A DNA stretch of 64,000 nt from Bacillota bacterium (lineage in GTDB: Bacteria; Bacillota; Clostridia; Clostridiales; Clostridiaceae): contig JAEXLD010000096.1 of the NCBI GenBank assembly GCA_023445445.1, positions 4,904 through 68,903 on the forward strand, given 5' to 3'. How positions within the stretch are numbered: position 1 is the stretch's first letter; every line of letters begins with the position of its first letter. Shown in pieces: positions 25,588 through 34,746 of this stretch. The position numbers and the translations under genes were made by a program. The notes below the pieces were generated by a model. The model was not told the origin of the DNA and searched no databases. It worked only from the letters and a program-made list of their open reading frames with translations.

Positions 25588-28500
25588 ATGAAAGTCTATG
25601 AAGAAAGTAAGAGAGAGATACTGAAGGAATCAAAGGAGTATTGGCAGGGAATTTTTCTAAATGAATTTGAAAATGCAATAGTCGAAAAGACTAAAGGTAG
25701 ATATAGTAAAAAAAATATTTCCATGGATATTGATTCTACACTATCAAAAAAAATATTGAAATTATCAAAAGAAAATGACTTTATGATATATTTAATTTTA
25801 TTAACTATATATAAACTTTGTGTATATAAACGATTTGGAAGTAAGAATATAGCTATTGGTATTCCTCAATATTTTAAAAGTAAAGAGAGTGTATGCAATA
25901 ACAAATTTTTAATTTCTCAAATTGATTTATATGATAATAAAACCTTTAAAGAAATACTTATGGAGGTTAAAGAAAATATACTAAATATATATAAAAATCA
26001 ATTTTACCCATTAGATAATATGTATAAAATGAATAATATAAATGAAAAAGTAAATTTCTTTTGTTTAATGGATAATATTCATACAGGGAAGCAAGTTAAA
26101 GAAATTTCAGATTTACAGCACAATTTAATTACTCTTAAAATTACAAGATATGAAAATACAATTAATATCAATTTTATTGGCAATGAGATGGTATCTGAAT
26201 CTGAAATTAAAATAATTAAAAATATGTTCAAGTGTGCTTTAGAGAGTTGTTTAACAAATAGTAATGTTAAATTTAGTGAAATTAATTTTTTAAACCAAAA
26301 TGAAATGAACAGATTATTAATAGAATTGAACAATACGAAGACAAACTATCCTAAACATAGCACAATAAGTAAGCTATTTGAAGAACAGGTATTAAAATTC
26401 CCAAATAAAATAGCTATAGAATTCAATAATGAAATATTGACTTATAAAGAATTAAATGAAAAAAGTAATTCAGTAGCTAGAGAGCTGATTAAATATGGAG
26501 TTAAAGAGAGGGATTCAGTAGGGATAATTGTAGATAAGTCAATAGAAATGATAATTGGAATTATTGCAATTCTAAAAATAGGAGCTTCATATGTACCTAT
26601 TGACCATAAATATAATGAAGAAAGAACCAAATTCATTATCAGAGATGCGAACATCAAGGTAATATTATGTGAGGAAAAGTATTCAGAAAGTATTCAATAT
26701 GGTATTGAAGTAATAAGTTTAAATGACAGTATAATTTATATAAATGATAATAGTAATTTAAATAAAGAGTTTAGTAGTAGTAATTTAGCATATTTAATAT
26801 ATACTTCTGGTACAACAGGTAACCCTAAGGGTACATTAATTACTCAGTATAGTGTAATTAGAGTTGTAAGAAACACAAATTATATTGAAATTACAAGTGA
26901 TGATACAATTTTACAATTATCAAGCTATGTTTTTGATGGATCTGTGTTTGATATCTTTGGAGCTTTATTAAATGGTGCAAAATTAGTAATACCTAATAGG
27001 GAAGAGGTCTTAGATTTACTAAAACTAAGTTTATTAATAGAAGAAAAGATAAATGTATTATTTATGACAACGGCTCTATTTAATGCCCTGGTAGATATCA
27101 ATATATCTTCTTTGAAGAATATTCGAAAAATACTATTTGGTGGAGAACGTGTATCTGTAATTCATGCAAGAAAAGCACTAAATATACTTGGCAAAGATAA
27201 AATAATTCATGTGTATGGTCCAACAGAGAGTACTGTATATGCAACATATTATCCAATAAATGAGATTAATGATAATGATAGTACAGTACCAATAGGTAAA
27301 GCTCTATCTAATACAAAGCTATATATATTAGATAAAGATAACAGGATTAATCCAATAGGTGTTCCAGGTGAACTATGTATTGGGGGGGAAGGTCTTGCAT
27401 TAGGTTATTTAAATAATCAGCAATTAAATCAAGAAAAATTTATTACAAATCCTTATTGTATAGAAGAAAAATTATATAAGACAGGCGATTTGGTAAGAAT
27501 GTTAGAAAGTGGAGATATTGAGTTTATAGATAGATTTGATCAACAAGTTAAGATAAGAGGATTTAGAGTAGAGTTAGCTGAAATTGAGAAAGCTATTTCC
27601 AAGATAAATGGCATAATGGAAAATAGAGTGATAGCAATAGAAGATGGAAATAGTAAAGCATTATGTTCTTACTACAAATCAGATATTAAATATTATGTAA
27701 GTGATTTAAAAAATGAACTTAAGAAATCATTGCCAGATTTTATGATACCATCATATTTTGTTCAGTTAGAAAATATCCCATTAACTATGAATGGGAAAAT
27801 AAACAAGGAATTATTGCCAGATCCGAGAAAAGAAATAGATTCTGGAGTTAAGTACGAGGCTCCGCGGAATGAAGTGGAAGAAATATTAGTTAAAGCTTGG
27901 GAAGAAATATTAAATTCAAATAAAATAGGCATAAATGAAGATTTTTTTGATTTGGGTGGAGACTCAATAAAAGCAATTCAGCTAACTTCAAGGATTAAGG
28001 AAAGTGGATATAGTTTTCAAATAAAGAATTTATATGAAAATTCAACAATAAAAAAATTAAGTAAGTTTATAATAAAAGATAGTAGCATAATTAGTCAAGA
28101 CACAATAAAAGGGAAGTTAAAATTGAGTCCAATACAAAAATGGTTCTTTAACAAAGGATTTGAAAATGAACATCATTTCAACCAATCAATTATGATTATT
28201 AAAGAAGATGGATTTAATATAGAAATATTAAACAAGGCAATTAATAAAATTGTTGTACACCATGATGCGTTAAGAATGATATATTTAAAAAACAATAAAG
28301 ATGTTATACAAGTAAATAGAGATATAGAAGGGATTTTTTATAATTTAACAGTATATGATAATCTACAAGAAAAAGAAATATTGGAAAAATGTAACGAAAT
28401 CCAAAGCTCTATTGATTTAAAAAATGGACCATTAATTAAACTTGGTTTATTTAAAAGTAATGTAGAAGATAAATTATTAATTGTAATACATCACTTGGTA

Positions 28501-31500
28501 ATAGATGGGGTTTCTTGGAGAATATTAATTGAAGATTTAGAAAATATATATAGAAAACTAGAGAATGAAGAAGAAGCAATACTGCCTTATAAAACTACTT
28601 CATTTAAAGAGTGGGCAGATAGGCAAGTTGAATATTTAGAATTTGTAGATTGTGAGAAAGAAGTTGCATTTTGGAATAATATGCTAGATTGTAATAGGGT
28701 TAATCTTCCAAAACAAAAAGATAAAAAAATTAGAGCAATTAAAGATTTATCCATTGAGAGTTTTGAATTGAATATTTTAGATACTAATAGGTTACTTAAG
28801 AATTCAAATAAAGCATATAATACTGAAATAAACCATATCTTATTATCTTCATTGGCATTTACAATAAGTAATTGGACTAAATGTGAGAATACATTAATAA
28901 ACTTAGAGGGCCATGGAAGAGATGAAATATTTGAAAAAATGGATTTAAGTAGAACTATAGGCTGGTTTACATCACAATATCCATTGGTTTTAAATGTATC
29001 AAATAATATTATTGATACGTTAATAAATACAAAAGATATGTTAAAAAGAATTCCTAATAAAGGAGTTGGATATGGGATAATTAAACACCTTTCAGATTTA
29101 GATATAAACCGCAGTATAGAGCCAGAAATATCTTTTAATTATTTAGGGCAAATAGGTAATGACACTACTAATAGTATCTTTAGATTATCTAATTCAACAT
29201 ATGGTAATGAGGTTTCAGAGAATAACGTAAGTCTATATTTATTAGATTTTGAAGGAAGAGTAGAGAATGGTAGATTAAATATTAGTGTTAAGTATGATCC
29301 AGAGGAATTTGAGGATAAAATTATACAAAAATTACTTTATAATTATAAAGAAAACTTGCTTTATATAATTAATCACTGTGTTGAGAAAACAATTCCAGAA
29401 ATTACAATATCAGATTTGACTAATGAGCCTATAACTATTGTAGAATTAGAGAAATATAAGAAAAAAATAAACACAATAAAAAAAATATATAAACTTACTC
29501 CTCTACAAGAAGGAATTTTGTATCATACTTTAACTGACAGAGAAGACTCTTATAATATTATAATGAGCTTAGATATAGAAGGCTTCATTGATAGAGATAT
29601 TTTAGAACAAGCATTTAATATTATAATAGAAAGACATGATATATTAAGGACAGTTTTTGACTATTCATCATTTAAAGAAAACATGCAAATTGTTTATAAA
29701 TATAGGAGAGCTGAGTTAGAATATCTTAATATAAGTGATGATACTATAAATGAGAGTGAGTATATTGATGAACTTATTAAAAAATACAAAAAAAAGGTAT
29801 TTAATTTAAATCAAGATTTATTAATGAGATTGATTTTGGTAAAAAGAAAGATTAATAAATATACAATCATTTTAAATACACACCATATTTTGATGGATGG
29901 ATGGTGTATTGGTTTAATATTGAATGAATTATTTAAAGTCTATAATGTTACAAAATCAGGATATGATATTAAATTAAATAATCCTGTGCAGTATTCTGAA
30001 TTTATAAAATGGTTAAATACTAAAAATAGAAAAAATGCAGAGGAGTATTGGAAAAATTATCTTATTGATTTTAACCAAGTAACTAAATTACCATTTGAAA
30101 AGTCAAATACTAATAATATAGTGATTAATAAAAAAGTATCCTTGGTATTAGATGAGGAAAAAATTCACTTGATTAATAAAATATCAAAACAGTATAAAGT
30201 TACTCAAAATACAATAATACAAAGTATATGGGCAATATTACTAAAAAAATACAACAACTGTAATGATGTAGTATTCGGTTATGTTGTATCTGGGCGAAAT
30301 CATCCAGTTGAAGGTATCGAAGGTATTGTAGGATTGTTTATAAATACGATTCCATTAAGAATAAAATTTACTAAAGATATGTCATTTAAAGAATTGCTAA
30401 TAAACATCAATAATACAACCTTGGATAATAGTAAATACGATTATTTAGGATTGAATGAAATACAAAATTTTAGCCAAGTAAAAAGGAATCTTATAGATAG
30501 TATCTTTGCTTTTGAAAATTATCCTATAGATAATGAAGGACTAAATAAAGAAGTTTCAAAAAAAGGAGACATAAAAATACTTAAAAGCAATATGCTAGAT
30601 GATACTAACTATGATTTTAATATTATAGTGGCTAAAGATAAAACAATAAATATTGATTTTAAATATAATGAAGAAGTATATTCAACAGAGGATGTCATGA
30701 AGATAAAAGAACATTTTGAGAATATAGTTAATGAGATAGTAGCTAATCATGATGTTAAAGTAAATGATATTAATATTTTAGGGAATGATGAAAAGTTAAA
30801 GTTGTTATCAGAATTTAATAACACAGCAAAGGAATACAATATAAATAAAACAGTAGATAAATTATTTGAAGAGCAAGTTCAAAGGACACCAGAGTCTATT
30901 GCAGTTATAGATGAGAACAGGAAGTATACTTATATGGAACTTAATGAAAGAGTAAATTCATTAGCAGCAGGTTTAAGAAAAAATAATATTCAAGCTGGAG
31001 ATGTTATTGCAATAAAGATGGAGCGTTCTATAAATATGATAATAGGAATATTGGCAATATTAAAAGCTGGAGCAGGTTATTTACCAGTTGATCCAAAATG
31101 TCCTAAAGAGCGACTTGACTATATACTAGAGGATAGTATGGCAAAAATTTTGTTAACAAATGATAATATCAATGATTTTGATATTAATGTATTGAATATG
31201 AAAAATATAAATAGTAATACAGAAATCAACAAAAATATGGGAAAATATTGCAATTGCCATGATTTAGCATATATAATATATACATCGGGATCTACTGGAA
31301 AACCTAAAGGAGTTGAAATTACTCATAAAAGTGTAGTGAACATTCTGACTGCATTACAAACTATGTATCCAATAGATAGTACAGGAAGATATATACAAAA
31401 AACAAATTTTACTTTTGATGTTTCAGTTACTGAATTGTTCGGGTGGTTTATGGGGGGAGGAACACTTGTATTATTAAAAAATGGTTATGAAAAAGACCCA

Positions 31501-33939
31501 AAAGAAATAATAAATACCATAAAAGAATACAGTATTACCCATATTAACTTTACATCAAGTATGTTTAATCTGTTTTTATCAGAGTTAGATAATATTGATG
31601 ATATACAATGTTTAAAGTATATTTTAACAGCTGGAGAAGCACTAAAGTTTAATGATAGTATAAAAGTACAAAAAATATTAGACAGAAATATTAAAGTTGA
31701 AAATTTATATGGACCTACCGAAGCAACTGTATATTCAACTTATTACTCAATAAAAAATGTTAAAGATAAAATTGTTATAGGAAAACCAATAAGTAATACC
31801 AAGGCATATATACTCAATACTTTAAATGAATTATGTCCAATAAATGTACCAGGTGAATTGTGTTTAAGTGGAGTTGGACTTGCTAGAGGATACTTAAATA
31901 GAAAACAATTAACCAATGATAAGTTTATTGATAATCCCTATGAAGTAGGAAGTAAATTATATAAAACAGGTGATTTAGCTAGATGGCTTCCAAATGGAGA
32001 TATAGAATACTTGGGAAGATTAGATAATCAAGTTAAAATACGAGGATTTAGAATAGAAATCAACGAAATAGAGAATAATCTATTAAGTTTAGAAGGAATT
32101 AAAAATGTTGCAGTAATAGATAAGGAAAATAATTATACAAAATATCTAGTAGCCTATTATGTGTCAGATAAATGTTACAAATTAAATAAAATAAAGAATG
32201 AATTAAAAAAAGTATTACCTGAGTATATGATTCCTTCTTATTTTATACCATTAGATGAAATGCCACTATCTTCAAGTGGAAAAGTTAATGAAAATTTATT
32301 ACCAGAAATAACTGATATCAGCAATATAAGAGAAACCTATGAAGCAGCAATCAATGAATTAGAGGCTAAAATACAGGATGTTTGTGAAGAAATATTAGGA
32401 ATTAAAAAAATTGGAGTTAATGAAAATTTATTTGATATAGGAATGGATTCACTTTCTGCTGTAAAATTATGTCAAATTTTGAGTTTAAAGGGAATTAATA
32501 TAGCTATTAAGGATATATTTTATTATCAAACAATAAGAAATATGTATAATAATTGTATTGCTAGAGAAAGTATTGAAAAAGTTAGTTCTTGTATAGAAGA
32601 GGAAAGTAATGAAGATTTAGATATCAAAGATATAGAAGTAGATTTATTAAAACAAATTAGTAAATTTAATAATGACATTTTACAGACAGGCGTAGTTAAG
32701 GAATATAATATATCTGCTATACAAGATGTAACAATAAAATTAAACAATACATTAAGTGGAGATGTTATAAACTTAAATCAGTATATTGATATTAACTTAC
32801 TAAGAAAAAGTATAATTAGTGTAATTAATAGCCAAGGAGTATTTAGAAGTACTATTATTAAATTAGATAATGAAATTAAAATACAGGAATATGGAAAAGT
32901 GGATGAGCTTAGTATACCCTATGTCAACTTAGAAAAAAAAGATAAAGAATTTAAGGATAACTTTAAAGACAATATCCTTAGCAAGTTTTATATGGAAAAT
33001 TTATCTATAAATGAAAAAACTTACAACAGATTACTCTATTCAGTAGTAATTATAAAGTTGTCTGATGAAAAATATAAAATTTATATACCCTGCAACCATT
33101 TAATTTTCGATGGAATGAGTAGTGAAATACTTAAAGCCAATATATTAAGAGCATATTCTAACAATGGACACCTAAAAGAAGATAATATGTTAGAATACTC
33201 TGATTATGTTAAACAATTAATGAAGGGGCCAATGAATGTAACTGAAGAAGAAATAATAGAAAAATTTAACCTTAATAATTTTAAAGATGCCTATAAAGAG
33301 TATTTTTATAAACTTAATAGCAGTGAACTAAAAAAATCTGAAATAAATATAAAGTTATCGAAAGAGGTTAAAAACTATATAATAAATAATCATTGGGAAG
33401 CATCATTAAATATCTTTGTAAAAATATTACAAAAAAGTTTTGAAATTGAAAATGTACCATTGGTGTTACTTAATCAAGGAAGAAGTTATGTAGGCAATAA
33501 TTATTATAATACAATTGGTGAATTTATTGATATATTACCATTAACTATAAAAAGGAATGGGGATATGTCCTATGAAGATGTAAAGGAATTATTAAATTTC
33601 GCCAAAGAGAAAAATATTAATTTTGTAACACTATTGTCTCAAAGAAAGTTAAAGTCAAAATTAAATAGGGTTGATAATATATTTAATGAAATATATGAAA
33701 ACTACTTAGATGTTCCAATATTTAATTATATAGAATTTTATGATTTAATTTTGGAAGATGAAGAAATAATTGACAAAAGCAATATTTTTAATACAAATAA
33801 AATGTTCAACAATATTAGTATAAAAATTAAGGAGGATAGACTAGTTATTAATTTATTCTGTGATCCAAACAAAGTAGATGAAATAAAAGAGGAAATATCA
33901 AATCATATTTATAGTCTAGTAAGTGTTTTTATAGAATAG
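25588..33939 (+). CDS. Non-ribosomal peptide synthetase, half C-A-PCP-E-C-A-PCP-terminal C
   Basis: 2,783 residues. Residues 1-240 resemble the C-terminal lobe of a condensation domain and lack HHxxxDG. A2 (250-720) has FDGSVFDIF; I read the code as D-G-F-F-L-G-V-V-Y-K, the classic isoleucine code. PCP has Ser793 in GGDSI. An epimerisation domain (845-1290) has HHLVIDGVSW (968-977), EGHGRDE and RTIGWFTSQYP, so the residue should be D-configured. The next C domain has HHILMDGW (1432-1439), a D-accepting setting. A3 (1740-2215) has FDVSVTELF with code approximately D-V-T-F-L-A-L-V-Y-K, which I cannot assign. PCP has Ser2288 in GMDSL. The last 450 residues are a divergent condensation domain with NHLIFDG (2503-2509), first His replaced by Asn. 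No thioesterase or reductase is fused. Confidence 0.94.
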   Translation: MKVYEESKREILKESKEYWQGIFLNEFENAIVEKTKGRYSKKNISMDIDSTLSKKILKLSKENDFMIYLILLTIYKLCVYKRFGSKNIAIGIPQYFKSKESVCNNKFLISQIDLYDNKTFKEILMEVKENILNIYKNQFYPLDNMYKMNNINEKVNFFCLMDNIHTGKQVKEISDLQHNLITLKITRYENTININFIGNEMVSESEIKIIKNMFKCALESCLTNSNVKFSEINFLNQNEMNRLLIELNNTKTNYPKHSTISKLFEEQVLKFPNKIAIEFNNEILTYKELNEKSNSVARELIKYGVKERDSVGIIVDKSIEMIIGIIAILKIGASYVPIDHKYNEERTKFIIRDANIKVILCEEKYSESIQYGIEVISLNDSIIYINDNSNLNKEFSSSNLAYLIYTSGTTGNPKGTLITQYSVIRVVRNTNYIEITSDDTILQLSSYVFDGSVFDIFGALLNGAKLVIPNREEVLDLLKLSLLIEEKINVLFMTTALFNALVDINISSLKNIRKILFGGERVSVIHARKALNILGKDKIIHVYGPTESTVYATYYPINEINDNDSTVPIGKALSNTKLYILDKDNRINPIGVPGELCIGGEGLALGYLNNQQLNQEKFITNPYCIEEKLYKTGDLVRMLESGDIEFIDRFDQQVKIRGFRVELAEIEKAISKINGIMENRVIAIEDGNSKALCSYYKSDIKYYVSDLKNELKKSLPDFMIPSYFVQLENIPLTMNGKINKELLPDPRKEIDSGVKYEAPRNEVEEILVKAWEEILNSNKIGINEDFFDLGGDSIKAIQLTSRIKESGYSFQIKNLYENSTIKKLSKFIIKDSSIISQDTIKGKLKLSPIQKWFFNKGFENEHHFNQSIMIIKEDGFNIEILNKAINKIVVHHDALRMIYLKNNKDVIQVNRDIEGIFYNLTVYDNLQEKEILEKCNEIQSSIDLKNGPLIKLGLFKSNVEDKLLIVIHHLVIDGVSWRILIEDLENIYRKLENEEEAILPYKTTSFKEWADRQVEYLEFVDCEKEVAFWNNMLDCNRVNLPKQKDKKIRAIKDLSIESFELNILDTNRLLKNSNKAYNTEINHILLSSLAFTISNWTKCENTLINLEGHGRDEIFEKMDLSRTIGWFTSQYPLVLNVSNNIIDTLINTKDMLKRIPNKGVGYGIIKHLSDLDINRSIEPEISFNYLGQIGNDTTNSIFRLSNSTYGNEVSENNVSLYLLDFEGRVENGRLNISVKYDPEEFEDKIIQKLLYNYKENLLYIINHCVEKTIPEITISDLTNEPITIVELEKYKKKINTIKKIYKLTPLQEGILYHTLTDREDSYNIIMSLDIEGFIDRDILEQAFNIIIERHDILRTVFDYSSFKENMQIVYKYRRAELEYLNISDDTINESEYIDELIKKYKKKVFNLNQDLLMRLILVKRKINKYTIILNTHHILMDGWCIGLILNELFKVYNVTKSGYDIKLNNPVQYSEFIKWLNTKNRKNAEEYWKNYLIDFNQVTKLPFEKSNTNNIVINKKVSLVLDEEKIHLINKISKQYKVTQNTIIQSIWAILLKKYNNCNDVVFGYVVSGRNHPVEGIEGIVGLFINTIPLRIKFTKDMSFKELLININNTTLDNSKYDYLGLNEIQNFSQVKRNLIDSIFAFENYPIDNEGLNKEVSKKGDIKILKSNMLDDTNYDFNIIVAKDKTINIDFKYNEEVYSTEDVMKIKEHFENIVNEIVANHDVKVNDINILGNDEKLKLLSEFNNTAKEYNINKTVDKLFEEQVQRTPESIAVIDENRKYTYMELNERVNSLAAGLRKNNIQAGDVIAIKMERSINMIIGILAILKAGAGYLPVDPKCPKERLDYILEDSMAKILLTNDNINDFDINVLNMKNINSNTEINKNMGKYCNCHDLAYIIYTSGSTGKPKGVEITHKSVVNILTALQTMYPIDSTGRYIQKTNFTFDVSVTELFGWFMGGGTLVLLKNGYEKDPKEIINTIKEYSITHINFTSSMFNLFLSELDNIDDIQCLKYILTAGEALKFNDSIKVQKILDRNIKVENLYGPTEATVYSTYYSIKNVKDKIVIGKPISNTKAYILNTLNELCPINVPGELCLSGVGLARGYLNRKQLTNDKFIDNPYEVGSKLYKTGDLARWLPNGDIEYLGRLDNQVKIRGFRIEINEIENNLLSLEGIKNVAVIDKENNYTKYLVAYYVSDKCYKLNKIKNELKKVLPEYMIPSYFIPLDEMPLSSSGKVNENLLPEITDISNIRETYEAAINELEAKIQDVCEEILGIKKIGVNENLFDIGMDSLSAVKLCQILSLKGINIAIKDIFYYQTIRNMYNNCIARESIEKVSSCIEEESNEDLDIKDIEVDLLKQISKFNNDILQTGVVKEYNISAIQDVTIKLNNTLSGDVINLNQYIDINLLRKSIISVINSQGVFRSTIIKLDNEIKIQEYGKVDELSIPYVNLEKKDKEFKDNFKDNILSKFYMENLSINEKTYNRLLYSVVIIKLSDEKYKIYIPCNHLIFDGMSSEILKANILRAYSNNGHLKEDNMLEYSDYVKQLMKGPMNVTEEEIIEKFNLNNFKDAYKEYFYKLNSSELKKSEINIKLSKEVKNYIINNHWEASLNIFVKILQKSFEIENVPLVLLNQGRSYVGNNYYNTIGEFIDILPLTIKRNGDMSYEDVKELLNFAKEKNINFVTLLSQRKLKSKLNRVDNIFNEIYENYLDVPIFNYIEFYDLILEDEEIIDKSNIFNTNKMFNNISIKIKEDRLVINLFCDPNKVDEIKEEISNHIYSLVSVFIE

Positions 33940-34038
33940 GTAAGGATGATAAAAGAAAATGAGTGAGATATTTCTAGAAAACTAGTTTTAATTAAATATG
34001 CAGTGCTGTTAAATTAAGTTTATAGAGGAGATAGATAA

Positions 34039-34746
34039 ATGGAAAAAGTTTTGATAGAAGTAAAAGATTTAACTAAAGAATATAAAATAGGTGATGTATT
34101 AATAAAAGCAGTAAATGGAGTAGACTTTTCAATCAGTGAAGGTGAGTTTGTAGTGATTTTAGGGGCAAGTGGTGCTGGAAAAAGTACTATCTTAAATATT
34201 TTAGGAGGGATGGATAATGCATCATCTGGAGAAGTTAAAGTTGATGATATTGATATTACAAAGTTAAATGAAAAGAAACTAACAGGTTATCGTGCAGAGA
34301 AAGTTGGATTTGTGTTTCAATTCTATAATTTAATTCAAAACTTAACAGCCTTGGAAAATGTTGAATTCGCTTCTGATGTGTGCAAAAATCACTTAGATGC
34401 AAAAGATATAATAGAAAAAGTTGGGCTTGGAGACAGGCTCAACAATTTCCCATCACAATTATCAGGGGGAGAGCAACAAAGAGTAGCAATAGCAAGAGCT
34501 ATTGCTAAAAATCCATTGCTATTACTTTGTGATGAACCAACAGGGGCGCTAGACTATGTAACAGGTAAGCAAGTATTAAAATTACTTCAGGATATAAATA
34601 CACAAACTAAAAAGTGTATTGTGTTAATAACACATAATTCAGCAATTGCTCCTATTGCAGATAAGGTAATTAAAGTTAAGAGTGGTATTGTAGAAAGCAT
34701 AACTATTAATGAAGATAAAAAGTCTATAGAGGAGATTGAATGGTAA
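34039..34746 (+). CDS. ABC transporter ATP-binding protein (MacB/LolD type)
   Basis: A 235-residue ATPase with Walker A GASGAGKST, the FQFYNLIQNLTALENV Q-loop region, signature LSGGEQQRVAIARA, Walker B LLLLCDEPTGALD and an H-loop His in LITHNSA. This is the LolD/MacB/FtsE branch, whose partners are FtsX-type permeases. The permease gene overlaps it by 7 bases. The pair lies 100 bases after the last NRPS gene on the same strand and most likely exports the cluster product or protects the cell from it. Confidence 0.93.
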   Translation: MEKVLIEVKDLTKEYKIGDVLIKAVNGVDFSISEGEFVVILGASGAGKSTILNILGGMDNASSGEVKVDDIDITKLNEKKLTGYRAEKVGFVFQFYNLIQNLTALENVEFASDVCKNHLDAKDIIEKVGLGDRLNNFPSQLSGGEQQRVAIARAIAKNPLLLLCDEPTGALDYVTGKQVLKLLQDINTQTKKCIVLITHNSAIAPIADKVIKVKSGIVESITINEDKKSIEEIEW

